Below, one piece after another: positions 8,738 to 17,408 of a stretch of DNA of 64,000 nucleotides. The notes under the pieces were generated by a model, which worked only from the letters and a program-made list of their open reading frames with translations, did not search any database and had not been told where the DNA came from. Position numbers and translations under genes: made by a program. Source of the stretch: Armatimonadota bacterium. Its GTDB lineage: Bacteria; Armatimonadota; Fimbriimonadia; Fimbriimonadales; Fimbriimonadaceae. Location of the stretch: NCBI GenBank assembly GCA_018268375.1, contig JAFDWS010000002.1, positions 1,054,001-1,118,000 of the forward strand. The letters run 5' to 3'. Numbering within the stretch: position 1 is the first letter of the stretch; each line of letters starts with the position of its first letter.

Positions 8738-11076
8738 TTGAACACCGCGATTGTGACACCCGCGCCGCCCTCCTCGGGTTCGCCCTCGCGGAACGACTTG
8801 ACGTCTCGGTGGCGCCGAAGGATGTCCTGCGTGGTCTTGCGCAAGATGCCCTCTCCCTTTCCGTGCACGATTCTCACTGAGTCCAGGCCGGCCAAGACGG
8901 ACTCGTCCAAGAACCGCGTCAATTCTTGCTCGGCGTCCTCGGCCCGCATCTGTCGCAGGTGGATCTCCGTACTGGCGCTCATCGCCTTCTTCAGGGAAAT
9001 TGCCCCCGTCCGAGAGCGCTGAGGTTGCTTGTTCTCCCTCGCGATGACCGTCAAGTCGGTCAACTTACAGGTCATCTTGAGCGGCCCAGCTTGCACCTGG
9101 ACCTGGCCGTTCTTCGGCTCGTCCAAGACCGTCCCCGTCTGGGACAGCCCTGCGATCCGGACGGTGGCGCCCTTCGTTACCTGCCCATGCGGGGCCTTCG
9201 GAGCCTCTGCTCGTTTCGGCTTGGTCTCTTCAACGAACTCCCTGCCGATCTCCTGCAGCGTCTTGAGGCGTTCGCGAGCCTTGTCGATGCCTCGCTGGCT
9301 AGGATCCTTCTTGACTTCTTCGAATATATCCATCGCCTCGATCCGGATCTCCCGAAGCAAGGTTTCCAGTTCGCTTGAAGCGCGCTCCCTGACCGTCCGC
9401 CTGGCTTCCTCCGCCTGATCGATCTTTCGCTGGGCTTCGGCTTCGACTTGCCTGAGCCGTGAAGAAAGGCGGTCAGCTTCGCTCTGAGCGCGTTGCGCCT
9501 GTCTCTGCGACTCCTGAAGCTTCTCAATAGTCGCGGCGATATCGAGCTCACCCTCCGACTTCGCCGCGCCAGCCTCCTCCACAACGGCCTGAGGAACTCC
9601 GTAACGCTCCGCAATTTTGAGCGCATGGCTTGAGCCAGGCACACCGACGAGAAGCCGGTAAGTCGGACTCAGACTTTTCAGGTCGAACTCCATCGAGGCG
9701 TTCATGAAGCCAGGCGCGTTCGAAGCCAAGACCTTGAGCTCGCCAAAGTGGGTCGAGGCCATCACAATCGCCTTGCCGCGCTGAAAGCCAAGGAGAATGG
9801 CCCTCGCAAGAGCCGCCCCTTCGCCAGGATCCGTTCCCGCGCCAACTTCGTCGAGCAGCACGAGAGCTCCGGGAGTCAGGGCGTTCAATGCTGCCGCGAC
9901 GTTCTTGATGTGCCCACTGAACGTGCTGAGCGACTGTTGGAGGGACTGCTCGTCACCAATGTCGGCCCATATTTGACTGAAACACCCTATGTGCGCGCTT
10001 TCAGCGGGCGGCATCAACCCACTCTGAGCCATCGCGACGGCAAGCCCCACAGTCTTGATCGCGACCGTCTTGCCGCCAGTGTTCGGGCCGGTGATCAAGA
10101 AAACCTCGACGTCGCCTCCCACCGTCACCGTCAATGGAACGCAGACGGAACGGTCGAGCAAAGGATGGCGAGCGTCTTTGAGCCTGAGCTCCGGCCCTTT
10201 GATGCGGCCGGGAACGCAGCCTCCCATACTCTCTCCGAGCCTCGCCTTGGCCAGGACGAAGTCGAGTGTGCTCGCCGCTTGGACGCCGTCCACGATGGCC
10301 TCGGCATGGGCTCCTACGTGCTCGGACAATTCACGAAGAATGCGCTCTTCCAGAGCCTTCTCTGCCGCCTCGAGCTGCCGCAGCTCGTTACCAAGTGTGA
10401 CGACGTCTTCCGGCTCGAGGAAGAGAGTGGCTCCGCTCGCGCTCGTATCGTGGACGATGCCCTTGATCTTTCCTTTATGCTCGGACTTGAGGGGGATCAC
10501 GTACCGCCCGTCGCGCTGCGTGAAAACACCGTCGCTCAGGTACTCCCTCGAGCGACCACTGACGTACGACTGGATCCTGTCGACGATCTTCTTCGCACCA
10601 CGCGCCTTCTTCTGCCGAAGTTCAGCAAGTTCGGGCGATGCCTCGTCGCGGACAGTTCCGTCCCCATCGAGGCTCGCAAGGAGCCGTCCCTCGACCTTCG
10701 GGATTGCAGGCAGCAGAACGCCGAGTTGCCATAGGAGGGGCAGCGCGTCTGATCTCGGAGAGAGAGCTTCTTCCGCGAGGCGCATTGTTCGGAGAGACTC
10801 GCCCACCTTGAACAAGCTGGCGCCGTCCGCGACAGCTCCCCTCTGTGCCAGTTTCACTGCAGACTCGACGTCATGGAGACCGACGAAGTTGAGGCCGACC
10901 TCGCCCAACAACGTCTCTGACTCCCGAGTCCGCCCGAGTTCGAAGTCGACCTCCTCCTCCGTGAATTTGGGCTGAAGCGACAAGGCAAGCGAGGCACCGA
11001 CGGAGGTGTCGCAATGATCGGCGAGCTGCCGCAAGATCTGATCGAACTCTAAGACACGCAGGGCGTGCACGGACAA
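8734..11076 (-). CDS. mutS2: Endonuclease MutS2
   Basis: The protein is about 780 residues, the usual length for this DNA-binding ATPase that suppresses homologous recombination or, as shown in Bacillus, rescues collided ribosomes. The Walker A motif GPNTGGKT is at residues 330-337, preceded by the conserved DARHPLL. A long coiled coil spans about 510-640, and the C-terminal Smr nuclease domain starts near IHLRQMRAEDA with the VHGKGEG core. The annotated TTG at 11076 sits directly after a TAAACT hexamer. The GTG at 11070 is 6 nt from it, the same spacing as several other leaderless genes here, so I prefer 11070 (778 residues). Confidence 0.94.
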   Translation of the reverse strand: MSVHALRVLEFDQILRQLADHCDTSVGASLALSLQPKFTEEEVDFELGRTRESETLLGEVGLNFVGLHDVESAVKLAQRGAVADGASLFKVGESLRTMRLAEEALSPRSDALPLLWQLGVLLPAIPKVEGRLLASLDGDGTVRDEASPELAELRQKKARGAKKIVDRIQSYVSGRSREYLSDGVFTQRDGRYVIPLKSEHKGKIKGIVHDTSASGATLFLEPEDVVTLGNELRQLEAAEKALEERILRELSEHVGAHAEAIVDGVQAASTLDFVLAKARLGESMGGCVPGRIKGPELRLKDARHPLLDRSVCVPLTVTVGGDVEVFLITGPNTGGKTVAIKTVGLAVAMAQSGLMPPAESAHIGCFSQIWADIGDEQSLQQSLSTFSGHIKNVAAALNALTPGALVLLDEVGAGTDPGEGAALARAILLGFQRGKAIVMASTHFGELKVLASNAPGFMNASMEFDLKSLSPTYRLLVGVPGSSHALKIAERYGVPQAVVEEAGAAKSEGELDIAATIEKLQESQRQAQRAQSEADRLSSRLRQVEAEAQRKIDQAEEARRTVRERASSELETLLREIRIEAMDIFEEVKKDPSQRGIDKARERLKTLQEIGREFVEETKPKRAEAPKAPHGQVTKGATVRIAGLSQTGTVLDEPKNGQVQVQAGPLKMTCKLTDLTVIARENKQPQRSRTGAISLKKAMSASTEIHLRQMRAEDAEQELTRFLDESVLAGLDSVRIVHGKGEGILRKTTQDILRRHRDVKSFREGEPEEGGAGVTIAVFK

Positions 11077-11082
11077 AGTTTA
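11077..11082 (-). promoter_or_regulatory. -10 element of the mutS2 operon
   Basis: TAAACT on the minus strand, 6 nt upstream of the GTG at 11070. It supports that GTG as start and a leaderless mRNA. Confidence 0.5.
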
Positions 11083-11124
11083 GTCGGGCGGAGGGCCCAA
11101 CGACACGCAAAGGCCCGTCGCGCG

Positions 11125-11130
11125 TAGAAT
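11125..11130 (+). promoter_or_regulatory. -10 element, leaderless spacing
   Basis: TAGAAT, 6 nt upstream of the ATG at 11137. A transcription start 7 nt after the hexamer would be the A of the ATG. There is no ribosome binding site and no clear -35. Confidence 0.55.
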
Positions 11131-11136
11131 GCACAT

Positions 11137-11787
11137 ATGCTGGCGAGCCTGCTCCTTCTGGCGTCTTTCACCCAACCGCGAGAGGTCACCCTTGAACCTA
11201 CCGACGATGTCTGGGTCTACCAGTTCGCGGAGGACCAGGCGAACGACCCGTTCCTGCGGGTCTGGGGCGACGAACAGGGAGCTGTCGGCAAGTCTTTCGA
11301 AGGCCACCTGACCTTCTCTTACAGCTGCCTAAAATTCGAGATCCCCGCTGGCACTACCGGCCCCCTGACGGGCGCGAAGCTCGTGCTCACCCACGCCCCC
11401 GAGCCAGGCTGGGATTCCAAAGACGCTGAGAAGAACCCTCTTGAGGCGCGCTCGCTCACAACCGAGTGGGAGGAAGAGAACTGGACCTACGAACAAGCCG
11501 CGAAGATCCATCCTTCGGCTGACGCTAATACCATCTATGGTTCTGGATGGTCACCTGCGCCAAGCACCGACCAGACCTTCAAGATCGAGATTGACCTCCT
11601 GAAGGGCAAGGGTGGGTTCTCGGCCTCCTTTGAGAAGGCGGCGAGCTCGCCCTCGCGACTGATCGGCATCGCCTTGACCTCGACCCTATCGCCACAAGAA
11701 GCAGGAGAGAACGGCATCTACAAGCTGTATTCGAAGTCGAACGAGCCAGCATTGCGGCCGAAACTTGTCCTCACGTTTGGCTCTTGA
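11137..11787 (+). CDS. Secreted DNRLRE/CBM96-like domain protein
   Basis: The 216-residue protein has a short hydrophobic leader (MLASLLLLASF) and a single beta-sandwich domain. DVWVYQF near the N-terminus, a central SYSCLKFEIPAG...GAKLVLTH core and the C-terminal SNEPALRPKLVLTF are characteristic of DNRLRE/CBM96-type domains found in secreted polysaccharide-binding proteins. The leader is unusually short, so export is inferred. It is a single gene, convergent with the metal ATPase; the 3' ends overlap by 17 nt. Confidence 0.6.
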   Translation: MLASLLLLASFTQPREVTLEPTDDVWVYQFAEDQANDPFLRVWGDEQGAVGKSFEGHLTFSYSCLKFEIPAGTTGPLTGAKLVLTHAPEPGWDSKDAEKNPLEARSLTTEWEEENWTYEQAAKIHPSADANTIYGSGWSPAPSTDQTFKIEIDLLKGKGGFSASFEKAASSPSRLIGIALTSTLSPQEAGENGIYKLYSKSNEPALRPKLVLTFGS

Positions 11788-13711
11788 CGCCCGACAGCAA
11801 CCTCAGTCCGTTCAAAATCACGAGGACTGTCGATCCTTCGTGGCCGACTACCGCGTAAGGGAGGACCGCGTCGCGCAGGTGCGGCAAGAAAGCGTCGACC
11901 AAGATCGAGCCGATCGTGAGACACGTGATGACCCCTGTCGCGAAGAGCAAGTTCGCGCGGATCGTCCGGTTCGTCTTGCGCCCAAGACTAACGATCTCCG
12001 GTAAGCGGTTCAAGTTGTCCTGCATGAGGACGACGTCCGCCGCATTCAGGGCCACGTCGCTGCCGAGCCCGCCCATTGCGACCCCGACATTGGCCCTGGC
12101 CAGGCTGGGAGCGTCGTTCGTCCCGTCGCCAACGAACACGACGCCCTTGCTCGACCCCGCCAATTCGGCGACGATCTTCTCTTTGTCATCGGGCATGAGT
12201 CCTGCCCGGACATCTTCGATGCCCAATTCAGACGCTACCGTCCGAGCCGTCTCCTCGTTGTCCCCTGTGAGCAAGACCATCCGTTCGAACCCGAGATCGC
12301 GCAATCTGCCGAGTACTCCTCGAGCCTCGGGCCGGGGTGCGTCGCGTAGCCCGAGCGCGGCAAGCTGACGGCCCGACTTGAGCAAGGCGACAGTCATTCC
12401 ATTGGCTTGGATTTCACGCGCATGGGCAAGGAACTCTTCAGGCAGACCTTGGAAAAACTTTGGCTGTCCGACTTGCACCTCCTGACCGTCGACCACGGCG
12501 ACCACGCCCATCCCTGACACCGTCCTCTGTTCGGTCGCCTCGGGCACGTCGATCCCGTGCTCCCGGGCACCCACCACGATCGCTTCGGCAAGCGGGTGCG
12601 TGCTGTACTGCTCGGCGGCAGCCGCCAAACGGAGCAAAGCGGTGGCGCCTTCGGACATAGTCCCGCCACCACGGCTCCAACAGGCGTGCTCCTCGCGGCA
12701 GTGCGACGTCGACCCGACCGCCACGGGTGCCTCGCCGCAGACGCAAATCTCCTCCAAGACTGGTTTCCCCACAGTCAAGGTGCCAGTCTTGTCCATCGCA
12801 ATGGCGTCCGAGACGCCGACCTGCTCAATGAACTGGCCGCCGCGCACGAGCACGCCGTGCCGGGCAGCCCAGGCGAGGGCGGAAAGAGTGGTCGCGGGCG
12901 TGGAAATGACGAGGGCGCAAGGGCTCAGAGCCACCAGCAAGGTGAGCGAGGCATAAAGCGCACGGTCGACATCCTCCTTGAGCGCGAACCGGATGACGAC
13001 GGACAGCACCGCCGCAAGAAGGACGAAAATCGTATACCGCTGGCCGAACCACTGGCTGATCCTTTCCCCACTCGCCTTGTTCTCTTGTGCGTCCCGAACG
13101 AGGTCGACTATCTTCTCGAGCGTCGTGTCGCCAACGACCCGTTTGACCTCCACGACCAACATGCCGTCCAGGTTCTGTGTGCCTCCGATCACGCTCGACC
13201 CCGCCGCGACCTGCACCGGCACCGATTCCCCCGTCATCGCTGACTGGTCGATGCTGCTGGAACCACTGATGATCACTCCATCAAGCGGCACGGCTTCAAA
13301 GGGCTTGACCCGCACGCTCTCGCCCATCTTGACGTCAGCCAGCGGCACTGACCGATCGCCTTGTTCGCCGATTACCGTCGCTGAGTCCGGTCGCAACTTG
13401 ATCAGACCCTCGATGGCGGAGCGCGTCTTTGCCATGGTCAGCTCCTCTAAGGTCGAGGAGAGACTGAACAGGAACAGAAGGACGGCCGCCTCCTGGGTGT
13501 GCCCAAGGGCGACGGCGCCAGCCCCGGCCAGCACCATGAGAATGTTCACGTCCAGGCGCCTTTCGCGGAGGGCTTCGAGTGCCGCACCAAGGGCAAACGG
13601 AGACCCGGCGATCACAGCCGCGAGAGCCAGCCAGGGGGCTAGTCCAAAGAAGCTTCCCAGCAGAGCAAGCCCGCAGAGGATGGTCAAAGCGGTCTGGAGC
13701 CCGCGAAGCAT
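11771..13711 (-). CDS. P1B-4-type heavy-metal transporting ATPase
   Basis: The 646-residue membrane pump lacks an N-terminal metal-binding domain. TGES (160-163), SPC in the transport helix (263-265), DKTGT with the phosphorylated Asp (307-311), HP (372-373), VGDGTNDAP and the final-helix HEGST mark the P1B-4 subgroup, whose members export cobalt, ferrous iron or zinc. Between the phosphorylation site and the HP motif is an unusual Cys/His cluster (C323, C325, H337, C338, H342, C344) that could be a soluble metal sensor. A TAAAAT hexamer lies 8 nt upstream of the ATG. There is no adjacent metalloregulator. Metal specificity is inferred. Confidence 0.88.
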   Translation of the reverse strand: MLRGLQTALTILCGLALLGSFFGLAPWLALAAVIAGSPFALGAALEALRERRLDVNILMVLAGAGAVALGHTQEAAVLLFLFSLSSTLEELTMAKTRSAIEGLIKLRPDSATVIGEQGDRSVPLADVKMGESVRVKPFEAVPLDGVIISGSSSIDQSAMTGESVPVQVAAGSSVIGGTQNLDGMLVVEVKRVVGDTTLEKIVDLVRDAQENKASGERISQWFGQRYTIFVLLAAVLSVVIRFALKEDVDRALYASLTLLVALSPCALVISTPATTLSALAWAARHGVLVRGGQFIEQVGVSDAIAMDKTGTLTVGKPVLEEICVCGEAPVAVGSTSHCREEHACWSRGGGTMSEGATALLRLAAAAEQYSTHPLAEAIVVGAREHGIDVPEATEQRTVSGMGVVAVVDGQEVQVGQPKFFQGLPEEFLAHAREIQANGMTVALLKSGRQLAALGLRDAPRPEARGVLGRLRDLGFERMVLLTGDNEETARTVASELGIEDVRAGLMPDDKEKIVAELAGSSKGVVFVGDGTNDAPSLARANVGVAMGGLGSDVALNAADVVLMQDNLNRLPEIVSLGRKTNRTIRANLLFATGVITCLTIGSILVDAFLPHLRDAVLPYAVVGHEGSTVLVILNGLRLLSGVKSQT

Positions 13712-13719
13712 CTCTACCT

Positions 13720-13725
13720 ATTTTA
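13720..13725 (-). promoter_or_regulatory. -10 element of the metal ATPase gene
   Basis: TAAAAT on the minus strand, 8 nt upstream of the ATG at 13711, consistent with leaderless or nearly leaderless transcription. Confidence 0.45.
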
Positions 13726-13763
13726 GATGATCCGGGCAGACGTCCCCAAGTCGGAGCGAAGGC

Positions 13764-14192
13764 TCAGTCTCCGTCCTCAGGCGGCACCTTGTGCACCCTG
13801 CCCAGTTGTTCCAAGGGGAACGCGGGCATCGCCAAAGGCCGCGTCGCTAACGAGACGAGGACGATCGGATTATCGTCCGCTGCAATCCGGTTCGAACTGA
13901 AAGCACCGCAGACCCGGCACCGATGGATAAGAGCCCACTCCCCGCCCCGGCGGACCCAGACGGTGACCGGCTCCATTGTTCCCCCGCACTCGGCTTCACG
14001 GTCTCCGGGGTCGTTGTCGAGGTGCTGGCTATGAAGGCAGTTAGGGCAATGATTACGGTGTTCTGTCCCGGCGCCTCCGGCGGGAACCCAAATGCCGCAA
14101 TGACGACAATCAAAGCCCTGAACTGACGCGTTCGGAGCTTGCCGACGAGGATAACGGCCCCGATCACGGGCCGAAGACGATCTTCGTTTCAA
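13764..14192 (-). CDS. RNHCP-domain zinc-ribbon-like protein
   Basis: The 142-residue protein is rich in Cys and His. FDCRHCGIWVP, then TEHRNHCPNCLHSQH, which gives the RNHCP family its name, then an ECGG and HRCRVCG pair, suggest two structural zinc sites. The biochemical role of the family is unknown; a nucleic-acid-binding role is often assumed. The first ~25 residues are basic and variable. The only available start is TTG at 14192, without a clear ribosome binding site, so the N-terminus is uncertain. Confidence 0.75.
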   Translation of the reverse strand: MKRRSSSARDRGRYPRRQAPNASVQGFDCRHCGIWVPAGGAGTEHRNHCPNCLHSQHLDNDPGDREAECGGTMEPVTVWVRRGGEWALIHRCRVCGAFSSNRIAADDNPIVLVSLATRPLAMPAFPLEQLGRVHKVPPEDGD

Positions 14193-14255
14193 GTGTTTCG
14201 TTTCTCAAGGGTTGGCTTGGCGCGGAAAGACCCGCACTTTTAAGAGGGAGAAACG

Positions 14256-14270
14256 CCGGGCCCTGCCCGG
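14256..14270 (-). terminator. Terminator of the hsp20-lon operon
   Basis: Inverted repeat with 6-bp arms CCGGGC/GCCCGG around a 3-nt loop. Read on the minus strand it is followed by CGTTTCTCCC, a weak T tract. It lies 10 nt after a possible 17-codon reading frame and ~90 nt after the lon stop. Confidence 0.45.
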
Positions 14271-14279
14271 AAACGACGC

Positions 14280-14333
14280 TTAAGCGACGCTCTGGGAGGC
14301 GGCGGACGAGATCGCACTGGCGGCAAGATTCAT
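14280..14333 (-). CDS. Possible 17-residue small ORF after lon
   Basis: ATG at 14333 is preceded by GAGG at 8 nt spacing, and the frame MNLAASAISSAASQSVA ends at TAA just before the terminator hairpin. It starts 29 bp downstream of the lon stop and would be part of that transcript. The composition (Ala, Ser) and the start recall the N-terminus of short YjfB-like motility proteins, but it is far shorter. It may be a remnant or chance. Confidence 0.25.
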   Translation of the reverse strand: MNLAASAISSAASQSVA

Positions 14334-14361
14334 AGTCGTAACCTCGAGCACGAAATGTACC

Positions 14362-16821
14362 TCAGCCGAGCGCGATCCGCAGGACTTGCGAGGCCTTCGA
14401 GACGAAATGTGCCGTGAGCTCCGCCCTGATCTCGGCGGGAACTTCCTCAAAGTAGTCCTTCTTGTTGTCCTCGGGCAGAATCAGCTCGGTCACGCCAGAA
14501 CGGTGCGCGGCCAGCACCTTCTCCTTCACGCCTCCGATCGGCAAGACTTGCCCGGTCAGCGTCACCTCGCCCGTCATCGCCAACCGCGGCCTCACCTTGC
14601 GACCCGTGAACAGCGACGTCAACGCGGTCAGCATCGTGATACCTGCGCTGGGGCCGTCTTTCGGCGTGGCTCCCTCTGGCACGTGCACGTGCACCTCGTT
14701 CTCCTCAAAGACCTTGTCCGAGATCTTCAACGACCTGGCGTTGGCGCGGATGTAGCTCATGGCGGCCGTGACCGACTCCTTCATGACGTCGCCAAGCTGT
14801 CCCGTGACGATGAGCCCTTTGCCCGGGAACTTGACGGCTTCGATGAACAAGACGTCGCCACCCACTGGCGTCCAAGCGAGCCCGATCGCCATTCCCGCCA
14901 CGAGCGGGCGTTCGCTCACGGGGTCGTGGAGGTACCGCGGGGCACCGAGCGCTTCCTGGACAAACTTCCGCGTCACCGTCAACTTCCGCGTCCGACCTTC
15001 GGCGAACTCGAGCGTGGCTTTGCGCGCGACAGAAGCCACCTCCCGGTCGAGGTTGCGGACGCCCGCCTCTCTCGTGTAGTGCCGGATCAGGAAGACGAGC
15101 GCGTCGTCATTGAACACCAACTTCGATGGCTTCAAGCCGTGCTCGGTCAGTTGCTTCGGCACCAGATGTGCCTTCGCGATCTGAAGCTTCTCCTCCTCCG
15201 TGTACCCACCCAGTTCAATGACCTCCATACGGTCACGCAAGGGAGCAGGAACCGTGTCCATCCGGTTTGCAGTGGTGATGAAGAACACGTTTGACAAATC
15301 GAGCGGCGCGTCCACGTAGTGGTCGCGGAACGTAGAGTTCTGCTCGGGGTCGAGCACCTCAAGAAGGGCTGAGGCCGGATCGCCGCGAAAGTCCGTGCCC
15401 AACTTGTCAATCTCGTCGAGGACGAAGACCGGGTTTCGTGACTCCGCCCGGCGAAGTCCCTGAACGATCTGACCCGGCAACGCCCCAATGTAGGTTCGTC
15501 GGTGACCGCGGATTTCGGCCTCGTCGCGCATTCCACCAAGCGAGATCCGAACGAACTTACGATCCATCGCGCGCGCGATCGAACGACCGAGCGAGGTCTT
15601 GCCGACGCCAGGAGGGCCGTAGAAACAAAGAATGGGCTGGCGGAGCCGACCGTCTGTCTTCACCTTGCGCACGGCGAGGAACTCGATGATCCTCTTCTTG
15701 ATCTTGTCGAGCCCATAGTGGTCGGCATCGAGGACTTCGCGCACGTGCTTCAGGTCAAGGTTGTCCGCTGTCTCCTTGCTCCAGGGAAGTGCGACCATCG
15801 TCTCGACGTACGTCCGGGCGACGGTGTACTCGGGTGAGCCCGGGTTGATTCGGCGCAACCTGTCGTATTCGCGGTTGACCTCTTTGAGCGCTTCTTCCGG
15901 CATGCCGGCAGCATCGATCTTCGACCTGATCTCCAGCAAGTCCTCGCCAGTGTCCTCGCCTTCGCCCAGCTCGCGCTGGATCGCACGGAGCTGCTCGCGC
16001 AGGTAGTACTCCCGCTGGCTTTTGCTGAGTTCGGCGCTGACCTCGCTCTGCACCTTGGTCGAAAGCTCGAGGACGCGGACTTCGCGGCCCAGAATTTCAA
16101 GCAGTTTGCGAAGCCGCTCCTTGAGATCCAGGGTCTCCAGGATGGTTTCTTTGTCATGGACCGACATCGGCATGTGCGCCGCGACGAGGTCGGCCATCAC
16201 GTTGGGCTCTTGGACGGCACTCGTCAAGCTGCGCAGTTCGTCGGGCAGTTGCGGCGCAAGTCGGACGGCCTGGTCGAACAGCGCGGCAACCGACCGTTTC
16301 AGCGCCTCCACTTCTTCGGCGTCGTTCGGGTCCAAGGCAGGGTCTTCGATGGTCTCGATCCGCGCCCGAAGGTAGGGCTCGCTGCTGATACGCTCAACGA
16401 TCTTGAACCGGACAATCCCTTGCACAATCATGCGCACCGCGTCCGGTGCCTTCATGAGCGTGCGGATAATCACCGCGCACCCATACTCGAACACGTCGTC
16501 AAACCCGGGCTCGTCCGTCTGCGGGTGGCGTTGCGCGACAACTCCTATGATCCGGTTGGCCGACGCCACGCTATCGTCGATCAGTTCGATGGACGTTGGG
16601 CGAGCCACACTCAACGGCGCGATCAGCATCGGATAGACCACCGAGTCGCGAAGAGGCAAGAGGTTCAGTTCGGCAGGAATGTCCGGCTTCGGCTCCGGCT
16701 CGGCCTCCAAGCCCATCGCGGGGATGGCCTCTCCCGCATTGTCCAAGCTTTCTTCAAGCTCCTCGACAGGCAGCTCCAGATCGACCGCAGCCTCAAGCGG
16801 CCCGACGTCTTTCTTCCTCAT
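14362..16821 (-). CDS. lon: ATP-dependent protease Lon
   Basis: The 819-residue LonA-type protease degrades misfolded and regulatory proteins. An acidic N-terminal extension of about 50 residues precedes the substrate-binding LAN domain (LNLLPLRDSVVYPML). The AAA+ module has GPPGVGKT and the conserved LGGMRDEAEIRGHRRTY segment. The protease domain has PKDGPSAG with catalytic Ser725 and GGVKEK with Lys768, exactly 43 residues apart as in E. coli Lon. Its ATG overlaps the stop of the small heat shock gene (ATGA), so the chaperone and protease are co-translated, and both are probably driven by the TAAACT element at 17295. Confidence 0.97.
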   Translation of the reverse strand: MRKKDVGPLEAAVDLELPVEELEESLDNAGEAIPAMGLEAEPEPKPDIPAELNLLPLRDSVVYPMLIAPLSVARPTSIELIDDSVASANRIIGVVAQRHPQTDEPGFDDVFEYGCAVIIRTLMKAPDAVRMIVQGIVRFKIVERISSEPYLRARIETIEDPALDPNDAEEVEALKRSVAALFDQAVRLAPQLPDELRSLTSAVQEPNVMADLVAAHMPMSVHDKETILETLDLKERLRKLLEILGREVRVLELSTKVQSEVSAELSKSQREYYLREQLRAIQRELGEGEDTGEDLLEIRSKIDAAGMPEEALKEVNREYDRLRRINPGSPEYTVARTYVETMVALPWSKETADNLDLKHVREVLDADHYGLDKIKKRIIEFLAVRKVKTDGRLRQPILCFYGPPGVGKTSLGRSIARAMDRKFVRISLGGMRDEAEIRGHRRTYIGALPGQIVQGLRRAESRNPVFVLDEIDKLGTDFRGDPASALLEVLDPEQNSTFRDHYVDAPLDLSNVFFITTANRMDTVPAPLRDRMEVIELGGYTEEEKLQIAKAHLVPKQLTEHGLKPSKLVFNDDALVFLIRHYTREAGVRNLDREVASVARKATLEFAEGRTRKLTVTRKFVQEALGAPRYLHDPVSERPLVAGMAIGLAWTPVGGDVLFIEAVKFPGKGLIVTGQLGDVMKESVTAAMSYIRANARSLKISDKVFEENEVHVHVPEGATPKDGPSAGITMLTALTSLFTGRKVRPRLAMTGEVTLTGQVLPIGGVKEKVLAAHRSGVTELILPEDNKKDYFEEVPAEIRAELTAHFVSKASQVLRIALG

Positions 16822-17288
16822 CGGAGCCTCCGAACACTGATCGTCCTCTCGACAACGTAGTGCTGTTCTTCTTCTGTCTCGCCCTTGGGAATCACGATCT
16901 TCAGCATCCCATGCGTCAACTGTGCCTGGGTTTCCTCCACCTTTAGTCCAACGTCCGGCAACTTGACTTCGCGAGCAAACGGCCCATATTCGATCTCTAA
17001 CTGGTGGGCTAGAGTTGGGATTCCGGGGCAGACCGCCTCGTCGTTCCGCTCGCCCCGAACCTGTAGGCAGTGCCTTTCAAGGCTGTACTGCACCGTGAAC
17101 TGCCCAGCACGCACCCCTGAAAGCTCGACCTTGATCAGGACGTGGTCGGGGAGTTCCAACACGTCGATCCTGGGAGCCCACGCACGCTGACGAGCAAGCT
17201 TCGGCCCAGCCGGTGACAGTTCATTGCTGAGCCGGTGCACCTCGACCCCTATCTCAAGGATCCAGTCATCGAGCTCCTTTCGAGACAT
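16818..17288 (-). CDS. Hsp20/alpha-crystallin family small heat shock protein
   Basis: The 156-residue protein holds unfolding proteins in a soluble state. The alpha-crystallin domain spans about residues 37-135: IDVLELPDHVLIKVELSGV opens it (only the start is quoted), LQVRGER marks the middle strand, and THGMLKIVIPK is the conserved closing strand. The N-terminal arm is short and helical, and the C-terminal tail lacks an obvious IxI motif except ISV. It leads the operon with lon, which fits a hold-then-degrade pairing under stress. There is no CIRCE-like element upstream. Confidence 0.9.
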   Translation of the reverse strand: MSRKELDDWILEIGVEVHRLSNELSPAGPKLARQRAWAPRIDVLELPDHVLIKVELSGVRAGQFTVQYSLERHCLQVRGERNDEAVCPGIPTLAHQLEIEYGPFAREVKLPDVGLKVEETQAQLTHGMLKIVIPKGETEEEQHYVVERTISVRRLR

Positions 17289-17294
17289 GGCCGC

Positions 17295-17300
17295 AGTTTA
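17295..17300 (-). promoter_or_regulatory. -10 element of the hsp20-lon operon
   Basis: TAAACT on the minus strand, 6 nt upstream of the ATG at 17288: the same hexamer and spacing as for mutS2. Confidence 0.5.
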
Positions 17301-17408
17301 CTTGCCGTCCTGCCCCCGCCCTGAGCAGCGACTTAGGGGACCTTGGACTAAATATTTCATTGGAGCGTACTAAACTAAGGTTGCCGACTTTATTTGGAGG
17401 CACAAAAC

